Notes: generated by a model from the sequence alone, not told the origin. A stretch of DNA of 64,000 nt from Mycolicibacterium mucogenicum DSM 44124 (GCF_005670685.2 NZ_CP062008.1:5208001-5272000), one strand, 5' to 3'; positions 1 through 8,506 are shown, counted from the stretch's first letter. A program made the numbers and translations.

Positions 1-1
1 C

Positions 2-361
2 GCCTACACCGGCATCGACCCCTACTTCGACGACCTGTTCCTGATGTCGGCCGAGCGCCGGCACCTGTCGGTCGAGAAGATCGTCTCCACTGAAGAGCTG
101 GTGAAGTCGGTTGTGCCGCAGCAGCAGATCATCAACCGCATGATGGTCGACACCGTGGTCGAGGCCCCGAACGGCGCCCACTTCACCACCAACGAGCCCG
201 ACTACCGGCGCGACGAGAAGTTCCAGCGCCACTACGCCGAAGCCGCCGGCTCGGACGAGACCTGGGCCGAGTTCGTCAAGACCTACCTGTCCGGAACCGA
301 AGCCGACTACCAGGCCGCGGTCCGTAAGTTCGCCGAGGCTCAGAAGGAGGCCAACAAGTGA
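2..361 (+). CDS. ipdA: IpdA, steroid ring-C hydrolase alpha subunit (5' truncated by window edge)
   Basis: Only the last 119 codons lie in the window; the frame is open from base 2, and the family is about 290 residues long. With IpdB it forms a CoA-transferase-fold enzyme that, in M. tuberculosis, hydrolytically opens the last steroid ring of COCHEA-CoA in the HIP branch of cholesterol degradation. The assignment rests on the coupled downstream partner and the kstR2/fadA6/fadE cluster that follows. The TGA at 359-361 overlaps the GTG of ipdB by four bases (GTGA), so the two subunits are translationally coupled. The KstR2 site expected upstream would lie outside the window. An internal ATG at 44 is not the true start. 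Confidence 0.9.
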   Translation, partial: AYTGIDPYFDDLFLMSAERRHLSVEKIVSTEELVKSVVPQQQIINRMMVDTVVEAPNGAHFTTNEPDYRRDEKFQRHYAEAAGSDETWAEFVKTYLSGTEADYQAAVRKFAEAQKEANK

Positions 362-1137
362 CGATCGAGGCGAGCGGAGCGACGGGGAATGACTCAGTAA
401 CCCGCTCCGAAATTTGTGCCGTCGCCTGCGCCGAATTGTTCCGTGACGCAGGGGAAATCATGGCCAGCCCCATGACGACCGTCGTGCAGATCGGCGCCCG
501 CCTGGCCCGGCTGACCTTCTCCCCCGACATCGTGATCACCGACGGTGAGGCCCGCATGCTGGCCGACACCCCGGCGATCGGCGCCCCGTTCGCCGTCGAG
601 GGCTGGATGCCGTTCAACCGCGTCTTCGAGACGCTGGCCTGGGGCCGTCGGCATGTGGTCATGGGCGCCAACCAGATCGACCGCTACGGCAACCAGAACC
701 TGTCGGCCTTCGGCCCGATCCAGCAGCCGACCCGCCAGATGTTCGGCGTCCGCGGCGCGCCCGGCAACAGCATCAACCACGCGACGAGCTACTTCGTGGG
801 CAACCACACCAAGCGCGTGTTCGCCGAGTCGGTCGACATCGTCTCCGGAATCGGTTGGGACAAGGTCGATCCGGCCAACCCGGCGTACCGCTTCCTGAAC
901 GTGTACCAGGTGGTCTCCAACCTGGGTGTGTTCGACTTCAACGGCCCCGAGCACCAGATGCGCGCGGTGTCGCTGCACCCGGGTGTGACGGCCGACGAGG
1001 TCGCCGACAACACCTCGTTCGAGGTGCACGGCCTGGACACCGCCGGCGAGACCCGTCTGCCGACCGCCGACGAACTGCAGCTGCTGCGCGAGGTCATCGA
1101 CCCGAAGTCGTTCCGCGACAAGGAAGTCAAGGCGTGA
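358..1137 (+). CDS. ipdB: IpdB, steroid ring-C hydrolase beta subunit
   Basis: 259-residue CoA-transferase family I beta-type subunit, close in length to Rv3552 (about 250). It starts with GTG inside the ipdA stop and ends TGA at 1135-1137, overlapping the GTG of ipdC, so ipdA-ipdB-ipdC read as one coupled unit. The segment ADTPAIGAPFAVEGWMPF followed by MGANQIDRYGNQN is typical of glutaconate-CoA-transferase-like beta subunits. With IpdA it is expected to act as a hydrolase on a cyclic CoA thioester rather than as a true CoA transferase (known for the M. tuberculosis enzyme). Cytosolic, with no signal peptide or membrane segment. Confidence 0.93.
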   Translation: MTIEASGATGNDSVTRSEICAVACAELFRDAGEIMASPMTTVVQIGARLARLTFSPDIVITDGEARMLADTPAIGAPFAVEGWMPFNRVFETLAWGRRHVVMGANQIDRYGNQNLSAFGPIQQPTRQMFGVRGAPGNSINHATSYFVGNHTKRVFAESVDIVSGIGWDKVDPANPAYRFLNVYQVVSNLGVFDFNGPEHQMRAVSLHPGVTADEVADNTSFEVHGLDTAGETRLPTADELQLLREVIDPKSFRDKEVKA

Positions 1138-2204
1138 GCAAGCTCAAGACGCCGCTGACCGAACTGGTCGGCATCGAGTACCCGGTCGTGCAGACCGGTA
1201 TGGGCTGGGTGGCCGGCGCGCGACTGGTCGCGGCCACCTCCAACGCCGGTGGTCTCGGCATCCTGGCGTCGGCGACGATGACGCTGGACGAGCTGCAGAC
1301 CGCCGTCACCAAGGTCAAGGCGGCCACCGACAAGCCCTTCGGCATCAACATGCGTGCCGACGCCGGCGATTCGGATGCCCGCTGCGACCTCCTGATCCGC
1401 GAAGGAGTCAAAGTCGCCTCCTTCGCCCTGGCTCCCAAGCCCGAGCTGATCGCCAAGCTCAAAGATGCTGGCGTCGTGGTGATCCCGTCGGTCGGCCTGG
1501 CCAAGCACGCCAAGAAGGTGGCGAGCTGGGGCGCCGACGCGGTTATCGTGCAGGGCGGCGAAGGCGGTGGCCACACCGGCCCGATCGCCACCACGCTGCT
1601 GCTGCCGTCGGTGCTCGACGCCGTCAAGGACACCGGTATGCCGGTGATCGCCGCGGGCGGTTTCTTCGACGGCCGTGGTCTGGCGGCCGCGCTGTCCTAT
1701 GGCGCCGCCGGCGTCGCGATGGGCACGCGGTTCCTGCTGACGTCGGACTCGACGGTGCCCGACGCCGTCAAGCAGCGGTACCTCGAGGCCGCGCTGGACG
1801 GCACCGTGGTGTCGACCCGCGTCGACGGCATGCCGCACCGGGTGCTGCGTACCGGGCTGGTCGAGAAGCTCGAAAGCGGTTCTCCGGTGCGCGGTTTCGT
1901 CGCCGCGGTCGGAAACGCCCAGAAGTTCAAGAAGATGTCGGGCATGACGTGGCGTTCGATGATCAAGGACGGCCTGGCCATGCGCCACGGCAAGGACCTG
2001 ACCTGGTCGCAGGTCGTCATGGCCGCCAACACCCCGATGCTGCTGAAAGCCGGTCTGGTGGAAGGCAACACCGAGGCGGGCGTGCTGGCCTCGGGTCAGG
2101 TGGCCGGCATCGTGGCGGATTTGCCAGCCTGCTCCGAACTCATACCGCGGATCGCCGACGAGGCCATCGCCCACCTGCAGGCTGCGACGAGCTACATCGT
2201 CTAG
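1134..2204 (+). CDS. ipdC: IpdC, nitronate-monooxygenase-fold flavoprotein of HIP-CoA degradation
   Basis: 356 residues from the GTG at 1134, which overlaps the ipdB stop. The protein is a TIM-barrel flavoprotein of the 2-nitropropane dioxygenase family: an N-terminal IEYPVVQTGMGWVAG motif (substrate/FMN loop) and the VQGGEGGGHTG phosphate-binding motif near residue 140. In the KstR2 regulon this gene (Rv3553) is needed for oxidation of the HIP-CoA five/six-ring intermediate before EchA20 and IpdAB open the rings; it is not expected to act on nitroalkanes. An upstream in-frame extension to 855 only shadows ipdB. A strong hairpin follows at 2228-2268. In M. tuberculosis the next gene is the ferredoxin fdxB, which is absent here. 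Confidence 0.9.
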   Translation: MSKLKTPLTELVGIEYPVVQTGMGWVAGARLVAATSNAGGLGILASATMTLDELQTAVTKVKAATDKPFGINMRADAGDSDARCDLLIREGVKVASFALAPKPELIAKLKDAGVVVIPSVGLAKHAKKVASWGADAVIVQGGEGGGHTGPIATTLLLPSVLDAVKDTGMPVIAAGGFFDGRGLAAALSYGAAGVAMGTRFLLTSDSTVPDAVKQRYLEAALDGTVVSTRVDGMPHRVLRTGLVEKLESGSPVRGFVAAVGNAQKFKKMSGMTWRSMIKDGLAMRHGKDLTWSQVVMAANTPMLLKAGLVEGNTEAGVLASGQVAGIVADLPACSELIPRIADEAIAHLQAATSYIV

Positions 2205-2227
2205 GTCACGTTCTCTGCGCGAGCAGA

Positions 2228-2268
2228 CGTAAGCCCCCCCAAATCTCTTTGGATTTGGGGGGCTTACG
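2228..2268 (+). terminator. Terminator hairpin after ipdABC
   Basis: The arms CGTAAGCCCCC...AAATC and GATTTGGGGGGCTTACG pair over about 17 bp with one bulged C and a 5-6 nt loop, 24 bp after the ipdC stop. The stem is long, though no U-tract follows on the + strand. It separates ipdABC from the repeat element and the acyltransferase unit downstream. Confidence 0.7.
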
Positions 2269-2284
2269 CATGTGCGTGGCAGCG

Positions 2285-2455
2285 AGGTTCGCGTCGAGGG
2301 TGCGTACAGATCGTCAGATCCACTCTTGAGACGCGCTGGCGGCACAGTCGCGAGCCTCTGCATGCTGGCACCTGACAAGCAAATGCCTTGTGGGCGTCGA
2401 GTGTGCGCTTACGCAGACAAAGTTCGAGTAGCGAGGATCCTGGGCGCACGATCAA
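2285..2455 (-). repeat. Dispersed intergenic element, copy A (core 2366-2455)
   Basis: Read on the minus strand, the 90 bp from 2455 down to 2366 match 43317-43406 (+) without gaps at 75 of 90 positions. Weaker similarity continues to about 2285, ending in a shared ATCTGTAYGCAC-type block. In both copies one frame encodes a 30-residue peptide beginning LIVRPGSSLL and ending AHKAFACQVP. In this copy an open frame runs from an ATG at 2470 to a stop at 2264 (68 codons). Nine of the 15 core differences are third-position and synonymous. The copy lies between the ipdC terminator and the acyltransferase unit. I see no terminal inverted repeats or target-site duplication, and no convincing ribosome binding site, so whether it is translated is open. 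Confidence 0.75.
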
Positions 2456-2666
2456 CGCGAGCAGCAACATTCGCCCGGGCTGTCAACCCTGGCCGTAGAC
2501 GTTGGCTTCTCGCGACAACATATCCGCGGAATTGCGCCGAATCTTCGGCTGCCGGGGATGTCGAAACTCCTCTCTGCGCTCCGTAGCGTAGCCATCGACC
2601 ACAGCGGCAAGGTTCCTACCTGCTACAACAGGCTCGACAAACCGCACCAGAGAGGTAATCGGTCGG

Positions 2667-2801
2667 ATGACTGTCATCGGTGGTGTGGCCTACATCGTCG
2701 TCACCTTGCTCCCCGTTCTGACCCTTGCCGCGATCAACGCCATAGTCCGCGCGGTCGGTAGGCGCCGCGGACGGCCCGACCCCGCAAACGAGGACTCATG
2801 A
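2667..2801 (+). CDS. Small single-span membrane peptide coupled to acyltransferase
   Basis: A 44-codon frame from the ATG at 2667 to the TGA at 2799-2801. The stop overlaps the ATG of the acyltransferase gene as ATGA, the arrangement seen at most real junctions in this window. The peptide has one hydrophobic helix (about residues 4-27, GGVAYIVVTLLPVLTLAA) followed by a basic patch RAVGRRRGR and an acidic tail, so an N-out/C-in single-span protein is likely. A GAGAGG stretch about 11 bases upstream could be the ribosome binding site. No function is known; a leader or partner of the acyltransferase is plausible. The stretch 2471-2666 before it holds nothing else I recognise. Confidence 0.55.
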   Translation: MTVIGGVAYIVVTLLPVLTLAAINAIVRAVGRRRGRPDPANEDS

Positions 2802-3625
2802 CCACGCTGACCGCCGCCCCGCCTGCTCCCCCGAGCGTCCCCAACCCGACGTTCATGCGGTACGTCCAGAACCCGATCTGGAACTTCCTGTGCGACCACT
2901 ATTTCCGGCTCGAGATCGACGGCTGGCACAAGGTGCCCGACGAACCGTCGCTGTTGATCGGTATCCATTCCGGCGGCTCCCTGACCATGGACGCCTGGAC
3001 GCTGGTGCACTCCTGGTACCGGCACTTCGACGGGCAGCGTGTCCTGCACGGCACCGCGCACGACGTGCTGATGGGTGCCCCCGGTCTGGGTGACTACTTC
3101 CGCGCCGTCGGCGTCATCCCCGCGTCGCGTGACGGTGTGACGAGCGCGCTGGCCGCGGGGCGTGACGTCGTGGTGTGGCCGGGCGGCGAGCTGGACGCGA
3201 TGCGCAACTGGCGCGACCGCGACAAGGCGATCCTCGCCGGCCGTAAAGGCTTTGTGAAGCAGGCGATCCAGTCCGGTGTGCCGATCGTCCCGGTGGCCAC
3301 GGTCGGTGGGCACGACACCGTCTTCGTGTTGAACGAAGGCAAGTTCCTGGCCAAGTGGAGCGGCCTCGGTAAGCGGTTGCGTGGCGCCAACATGCCGATC
3401 ATCGCCGGCTTCCCGTTCCCGCTCGCCGTCGAGGTGCTGCCGATGCACCTGCCGCTGCCTGCGAAGATCCGCACCGAGCTGCTCGACCCCATCTACGTCG
3501 ACACCGACCCAGAGCGCGCCAACGACGCCGCCTACGTCGACAAGGTGTACGACGAGGTGCAGTTCGCCATCCAGTCCGGCATGGACCGGCTGGCCAAGCG
3601 CCGCAGCTTCCCTGTGCTGGGCTGA
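2798..3625 (+). CDS. Lysophospholipid/diacylglycerol acyltransferase family protein
   Basis: 275 residues. The protein resembles the DGAT/MGAT-like branch of the LPLAT superfamily: a His-containing IGIHSGGSLTMDAW motif (about residues 54-67) replaces the usual HX4D box, followed by VVVWPGGELDAMRNW, which corresponds to the FPEG-type acceptor motif, and IVPVATVGGHDT. A hydrophobic N-terminal segment suggests membrane association. The likely role is acyl transfer in lipid or triacylglycerol synthesis; the substrate cannot be told. It overlaps the preceding 44-aa membrane peptide by four bases and ends 122 bp before the FUSC-like gene. It is not part of the conserved cholesterol cluster. Confidence 0.75.
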   Translation: MTTLTAAPPAPPSVPNPTFMRYVQNPIWNFLCDHYFRLEIDGWHKVPDEPSLLIGIHSGGSLTMDAWTLVHSWYRHFDGQRVLHGTAHDVLMGAPGLGDYFRAVGVIPASRDGVTSALAAGRDVVVWPGGELDAMRNWRDRDKAILAGRKGFVKQAIQSGVPIVPVATVGGHDTVFVLNEGKFLAKWSGLGKRLRGANMPIIAGFPFPLAVEVLPMHLPLPAKIRTELLDPIYVDTDPERANDAAYVDKVYDEVQFAIQSGMDRLAKRRSFPVLG

Positions 3626-3747
3626 CGCGGTCAAGCCGCGCGCTCGATAGGCGCCGCCGATCACTTGCTCGGTATTTCCACTTTGACGGTCACTCCCCGG
3701 GTACGACAACCTGTTTGAGTAAGTCGTTCATCGATCGGAGTGGGCCC

Positions 3748-4740
3748 ATGCGCACCGTCTATATGCGCGTGCGCCGGGCCATGACCCCGCCGACGGAAGA
3801 CCACCGGCCCGCGTTGCGGGTCGCGCTGGGGTTGGCCATCCCGGGTGTCGCACTGCTGGCCGCCGGACGCCCCGACCTGATCATCTACGCGGTGTTCGGT
3901 GCGATCACCGGCATGTACGGCCGCACCGAAACCCGCTCCCGGCGGTTCGCGCATCAGACCCAGGGCGGCGTGATCCTGGTTCTGGGCGTGGCCATCGGTG
4001 TGGCACTCGCCAATTCCCATGTGCCACGGGCTGTCCTGGTTGTCGCCGCGGTGGCGTTCGCGTCCGTCGGCTCGGTGGTGACCGACTACCTCGCGCTCAA
4101 GCCCGAGGGACCGTTCTACGGCGTCTTTGCGCTCGGCGCCATCGCCACGGTGCCGGCGGGCCGGGTCGCGCCCTCTTCGGCGATATTGCTCTGTGCCGCA
4201 ACGGCTTTGTTGTGCGTCCTGTTGGGTGTGCTCGACGCACCGCGGGCCGTGAGGCCGGCCGCCCGGCTTTCCCCGCCGAACCGGCGCGACGTGCTGATCC
4301 ACGCGGGCCGCTACGCGCTTGCCATCACCGCCGCCGGCACCGCCGGCCTCGCTTTGGGCGTCGACCATGCCAACTGGGCCATCGCCGCGGCAGCCGGGCC
4401 GTTGGCGGCCGCCGACGCCAGCGGCCGGATCAGACGCGGAATCCATCGCCTGGGTGGCACTTTCATCGGCCTGGCCGTGGCGGCCGCACTGCTGGTGCCG
4501 GGACCCAGTGAGTATGTGCTGGCGATCTGCGTCATGGTTCTGTTGTTCCCCACCGAGTTGTTCATGGCCCACCACCACGCGGTCGCACTGGGGTTCTTCA
4601 CGCCGTTGATCATGCTGATGACCGACCTCGCGGCACCAACCGAACCGCTGGTGTTGCTGACCGCTCGTGGCATCGACACCGTCATCGGCGTCACCGCCGC
4701 GATCGTGGTGTCGATGCTGTTGCCGGGCACCCGGGATTAG
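3748..4740 (+). CDS. FUSC-like aromatic-acid exporter family membrane protein
   Basis: 330 residues from the ATG at 3748, which has GGAG eight bases upstream; a TTG at 3715 would add 11 residues and looks weaker. Two blocks of hydrophobic helices (roughly residues 20-150 and 190-325), each with four to five segments, flank a short hydrophilic linker, the pattern of half-length FUSC/ArAE proteins. The second block carries DHANWAIAAAAGPLAAADASGR and a conserved HHHAVALGFFTPL stretch. Presumed efflux of aromatic or amphipathic compounds at the inner membrane, inferred from family only. It ends 32 bp before the convergent HNH protein gene. Confidence 0.65.
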   Translation: MRTVYMRVRRAMTPPTEDHRPALRVALGLAIPGVALLAAGRPDLIIYAVFGAITGMYGRTETRSRRFAHQTQGGVILVLGVAIGVALANSHVPRAVLVVAAVAFASVGSVVTDYLALKPEGPFYGVFALGAIATVPAGRVAPSSAILLCAATALLCVLLGVLDAPRAVRPAARLSPPNRRDVLIHAGRYALAITAAGTAGLALGVDHANWAIAAAAGPLAAADASGRIRRGIHRLGGTFIGLAVAAALLVPGPSEYVLAICVMVLLFPTELFMAHHHAVALGFFTPLIMLMTDLAAPTEPLVLLTARGIDTVIGVTAAIVVSMLLPGTRD

Positions 4741-4772
4741 AGGCCAAGGCGCCAGTTCTGTTGCCACCCGGC

Positions 4773-6038
4773 CTAGTTGGCAGGCGGTCTAGGTGGTGGT
4801 TCGAAGGGTTGGTACCACCACCATTGGGCGCGTTCCCCGGTGGGGCCGGGGCAGGGCGGCACATCAGGGCGGGCCGTGGTGGGTGGTCGGGCGAGGGATC
4901 CGCCGTCGAGTTGGCGGCCCGCTGCATCGGTGACGACGAGTCGGTCAGCCGGGCCGGTGATGGTGATGACCCGCTTGTGATGTAGGCGGTGGTGGTACGG
5001 GCACACCAGCACCAGGTTGTGCAGTTCGGTTTCCCCGCCGTTCTCCCAGTGAATGATGTGATGCGCATGCAAGCCGCGGGTGGCCCCGCACCCCGGTACC
5101 CGGCAGCACCGGTCCCGGTGCTCCAGCGCGCGGCGCAGCCGGCGACTGATGGTGCGGGTGCTGCGCCCGACGCCGAACGGCTGCCCGTGCTTCTCGAGCC
5201 ACACCTCGCACGTCGCATCGCACAACAGCAGTTGGCGTTCCTCCTCGGTGAGCACCGACCCCAGATGCAAGGCGGCCGTGCGCTGTTCGAGGTCCATATG
5301 CACCACGACGGTGGTGCGCTGCCCATGCGGCCGCAGTGCCACGTCGGCATCCCAGCCGGCCTCGACCAGACTCATGAACCCATCGACCTGATTCGGGAAC
5401 GGCGGCGCCTGCTCCGACACTTCCCCTTCGGTGTCCTCGTGGTCACGCTTCCAGTCCGCGACCAACGCATCCTGATGCGACGCCATCGCAGCATCGAACT
5501 TGGCGGCCTCCAACTTCGGCAGCCGAATCTTGTACGTCGTGGACCCGTCCTCATGCGTGGTCTTGCTGATCGACCGCGCCGGCTCTGGCTTCGCCTCCGG
5601 CTCAGGGTCCGGGCGCGGCTCCAGCTTCACTGCCGTCCGCAACTGCGTGACCGTGGCGCTGTCGGCGAACTGCGCGTAATGCTCATCAGAACCCTCGCCG
5701 GCATGCTCGGCGACCACCCCGACCTGATCCAACGACAACCGGCCCGCCCGCATCGCTTCAGCGCAGCGCGGGAACTCCTCCAGGCGGTGCGCCACCGCCA
5801 CCATTACTTCCGCATTACGCGGCGACACCCCGGTTTTCCACGCCACCAACGACGCCATCGACCGGGCCCCTGTCGCGCCCCACAGTCCGTCGCGGTCGAT
5901 CTCGGCCACGATCTCCACCAGACGGCCGTCGATAGCATTGCGCTGACCGATCAGCTCCGACACCTCAACCGACAACGCATCGAAACGCTCACACGGCGAC
6001 GGCGCCTCAACATCGAAAGCCGTTGCCGTGCTGGACAT
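4773..6038 (-). CDS. DUF222 / HNH endonuclease domain protein (13E12 repeat family)
   Basis: 421 residues. The N-terminal two thirds is the DUF222 domain typical of the mycobacterial REP13E12 family (GATGARSMASLVAWKTGVSP near residue 55, LSLDQVGVVAEHAG near residue 105). The C-terminus is an HNH nuclease motif: CRVPGCGATRGLHAHHIIHW, then ENGGETELHNLVLVCPYHH, with four Cys/His zinc ligands and the catalytic HH. These genes are multicopy in mycobacteria and are often found at the attachment sites of phage-like elements such as phiRv1. Here the gene is intact, and no integrase or attachment duplication is visible nearby. The C-terminal tail is proline-rich. Cellular role unknown. Confidence 0.85.
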   Translation of the reverse strand: MSSTATAFDVEAPSPCERFDALSVEVSELIGQRNAIDGRLVEIVAEIDRDGLWGATGARSMASLVAWKTGVSPRNAEVMVAVAHRLEEFPRCAEAMRAGRLSLDQVGVVAEHAGEGSDEHYAQFADSATVTQLRTAVKLEPRPDPEPEAKPEPARSISKTTHEDGSTTYKIRLPKLEAAKFDAAMASHQDALVADWKRDHEDTEGEVSEQAPPFPNQVDGFMSLVEAGWDADVALRPHGQRTTVVVHMDLEQRTAALHLGSVLTEEERQLLLCDATCEVWLEKHGQPFGVGRSTRTISRRLRRALEHRDRCCRVPGCGATRGLHAHHIIHWENGGETELHNLVLVCPYHHRLHHKRVITITGPADRLVVTDAAGRQLDGGSLARPPTTARPDVPPCPGPTGERAQWWWYQPFEPPPRPPAN

Positions 6039-6107
6039 AACATCATCAAAGCAGAACGGTACGACAAATTTCTGACCCGCAAACGTAGCCCGGCGAGAGG
6101 CCCGTGT

Positions 6108-8414
6108 CTACCCTTGACCCGCCGACCTCGTGACGGTCACCTTGACGTTCTTCATGATCGGCTGGTCGCTCTGCGAGCTGAAATCGCCGATGGCACAAAG
6201 CACATTCATCTCCGGCATGTAGCCGGCCGCGTTGCCGCGCGGGATGCCGTACGGCACGGCCTTGTAGCGGTGCAGTGAGCGGACGCTGCCGTCGCGCGCG
6301 GTGGCGACGATATCGACGTCGTCGAACTCCTTGATGCCGCGGTCGGCCATGTCGTGCTCATTCATGAAGATGAGCGTGCGCAGGTTCTTGATGCCGCGGT
6401 AGCGATCGTTGTCGGAGTACACGGTGGTGTTCCACTGGTCGTGCGAGCGCAGCGTCGCCAGGATCAGCGTCCCCTCGCTGACGGTGTCGTCGGGCAGCTC
6501 GACGGCCGAGAACTCCGCGCGGCCCGACGGGGTCAGGAAGATCAGTTCCCGCGCGGGCTGCTTGATCCGGAAGCCCAGCGGCAACCGGACCCGGCGGTTG
6601 AAGTCCTCGAACCCGTTGAGCACCTTGGCCATCGTGTCGCGGATGCGGTCGTAGTCCTCGACGTACCAGTGCCACGGTGTCTGGCTGTTCGGCAGCGCGG
6701 CCGCGGCGATCCCCGCGATGATCGCCGGCTCGGACAGCAGGTGCGGCGAGGCCGGCTTCTTCATGCCGACCGACAGGTGCACCATGCTCATCGAGTCCTC
6801 CACCGAGGTCGACTGGATGCCCTCCTTCTGATGGTCCTTCTCGGTGCGGCCCAGGCACGGCAGAATCAGCGCCTGACGGCCGTGAATCACGTGGCTGCGG
6901 TTCAGCTTCGTGCTGACCTGGACGGTGAGCTCGCACTTCTGCAGGCCCTCGAACGTGTACGCGGTATCCGGTGCGGCGCTGGCGAAATTGCCACCCATAC
7001 CGATGAACACCTTGACGTCACCGCTGTGCATGCCCTCGATGGTGTGGACGGTGTCGAGGCCGTGGGCGCGGGGCGGGTCGATGCCGCAGACCTCACCCAG
7101 CCGGTCCAGGAACTCCTCGGTCGGCCGGTGGTCGATACCGCACGTGCGGTTGCCCTGCACGTTGCTGTGCCCGCGCACGGGCGACGGTCCGGCGCCTTCG
7201 CGGCCCAGATTGCCGCGCAGCAGAAGCAGATTCACGATCTCCCGGACGCTGTCGACACCGTGCTCGTGCTGGGTGACGCCGAGGCACCAGCTGATGATGC
7301 TGCGGTCTGCGTCGCGGTAAATCTTGGCGGCCCTGCGGATATCGCGCTGCGACACCCCGGATTTGTATTCGATCTCGTCCCACGACGTGGCCTCGACCGC
7401 GGCCCGGTAGGCCTCGAACCCGGTGGTGTACCGCTCGATGAACTCGATGTCGAGCGCCTTCGGATCCGTCTCTGCTTGTTCCAGAACGGCTTTGGCGATG
7501 CCACGGATCAGGGCCATGTCGCCGCCGATTCGGGGCTGCATGTTCAGCGTGCTGGTCTTGGTGGACTTGAAGGTCGCCATCCGCAGGAAGTCATGCGGGA
7601 TGATCGTCTTCGTGGCACCGGCCTCGACGAGTGGGTTGATGTGCACGATCTGCGCGCCGCGGCGGTAGGCCTCCGACAGTGCGGTGAGCATGCGAGGCGC
7701 GTTGGAGGCGGCGTTGACGCCGATGACGAACAGGGCGTCCGCGGTCTCCCAGTCCTCGAGGTCGACGGTGCCCTTGCCGGTACCGAGGGACGCCTGCATG
7801 GCGCGGCCGCTGGCCTCGTGGCACATGTTGGAGCAGTCGGGCAGATTGTTGGTACCCAGCTCCCGGGCCAACAGTTGGTAGAGGAACGTCGCCTCGTTAC
7901 CGAGCCGGCCCGATGTGTAGTACGACGCCTGGTTCGGGTCGTCGAGTTCGGCCAGTGCCCGGCCGATGAGGTCGAAGGCGTCGCGCCAGCTGATGGGCTT
8001 GTAGCGGTCGGTCGCCGCGTCGTACACCATCGGTTCGGTGAGCCGGCCGGTGTCTTCGAGCGCGAAGTCGCTCCACTCCGCCAGTTCCGAAACCGTGTGC
8101 TGGGCAAAGAACTCCGGCCCGCAGCGCTTGTGCGTCATCTCCCACGTGACGTGCTTGATGCCGTTCTCGCAGATGTCGAGCTTGAGGCCCTTCATGTCGT
8201 CGGGCCAGGCACAGCCCGGGCAGTCGAAGCCACCGTCCTCGTGGTTCATCTTCATGATCGCGTGCGGTCCGCTGATGGGCTCACGCTCGCGCGCCAGGAA
8301 CTTCGTGACGCTGATGGCCGCGCCCCAACCGGCCGCGGGATGGTGGTAGGGATGGAACTCGGGCTCGCCGTGTCCCTCGGTATCGACTCGCTGCTCAATG
8401 CTCCGGTCGGTCAT
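6108..8414 (-). CDS. FdhF/YdeP family molybdopterin oxidoreductase
   Basis: 768 residues from the ATG at 8414; an upstream in-frame ATG at 8489 would run into the LysR promoter and exceed family length (about 760-770). An N-terminal CPGCAWP pair (C65, C68) and the GRALAEL, NNLPDCSNMCHEASG and GANPASN-like segments are those of formate-dehydrogenase-H-like proteins (YdeP/CbbBc). There is no selenocysteine and only a partial FeS ligand set, so true formate dehydrogenase activity is doubtful; E. coli YdeP is linked to acid resistance. The C-terminal third carries the molybdopterin dinucleotide-binding domain (LATLRSHDQWNTTVYS). It is divergent from a LysR gene, with a palindrome in the 92-bp gap. 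Confidence 0.88.
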   Translation of the reverse strand: MTDRSIEQRVDTEGHGEPEFHPYHHPAAGWGAAISVTKFLAREREPISGPHAIMKMNHEDGGFDCPGCAWPDDMKGLKLDICENGIKHVTWEMTHKRCGPEFFAQHTVSELAEWSDFALEDTGRLTEPMVYDAATDRYKPISWRDAFDLIGRALAELDDPNQASYYTSGRLGNEATFLYQLLARELGTNNLPDCSNMCHEASGRAMQASLGTGKGTVDLEDWETADALFVIGVNAASNAPRMLTALSEAYRRGAQIVHINPLVEAGATKTIIPHDFLRMATFKSTKTSTLNMQPRIGGDMALIRGIAKAVLEQAETDPKALDIEFIERYTTGFEAYRAAVEATSWDEIEYKSGVSQRDIRRAAKIYRDADRSIISWCLGVTQHEHGVDSVREIVNLLLLRGNLGREGAGPSPVRGHSNVQGNRTCGIDHRPTEEFLDRLGEVCGIDPPRAHGLDTVHTIEGMHSGDVKVFIGMGGNFASAAPDTAYTFEGLQKCELTVQVSTKLNRSHVIHGRQALILPCLGRTEKDHQKEGIQSTSVEDSMSMVHLSVGMKKPASPHLLSEPAIIAGIAAAALPNSQTPWHWYVEDYDRIRDTMAKVLNGFEDFNRRVRLPLGFRIKQPARELIFLTPSGRAEFSAVELPDDTVSEGTLILATLRSHDQWNTTVYSDNDRYRGIKNLRTLIFMNEHDMADRGIKEFDDVDIVATARDGSVRSLHRYKAVPYGIPRGNAAGYMPEMNVLCAIGDFSSQSDQPIMKNVKVTVTRSAGQG

Positions 8415-8469
8415 GCGACAAGTCTGCTCGGCGGAGGCCTCCTGAGTCCAAGGGCAATTTCCGTGAGCC

Positions 8470-8488
8470 TGATAGGCATCGCCTATCA
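8470..8488. promoter_or_regulatory. LysR-type operator between molybdoenzyme and LysR genes
   Basis: Perfect inverted repeat TGATAGGC-ATC-GCCTATCA (8-3-8), containing the LysR consensus T-N11-A (ATAG-N7-CTAT). It lies 18 bp before the LysR start codon and 56 bp from the start of the divergent fdhF-like gene, the standard position for autoregulation plus control of the target. Confidence 0.7.
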
Positions 8489-8506
8489 ACCATGGTCGAA
8501 TAGTCC

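Noticed and set aside
789..2378. 529-codon open frame on the minus strand over ipdB-ipdC
   Set aside because: Antisense shadow of high-GC genes; Arg/His-rich composition, no family resemblance, and complete overlap with well-supported ipdB and ipdC.
4773..6038. Phage-like element attachment site at the 13E12-type HNH gene
   Set aside because: The gene is intact and there is no integrase, excisionase or split copy nearby, so an attachment-site role is not supported here.
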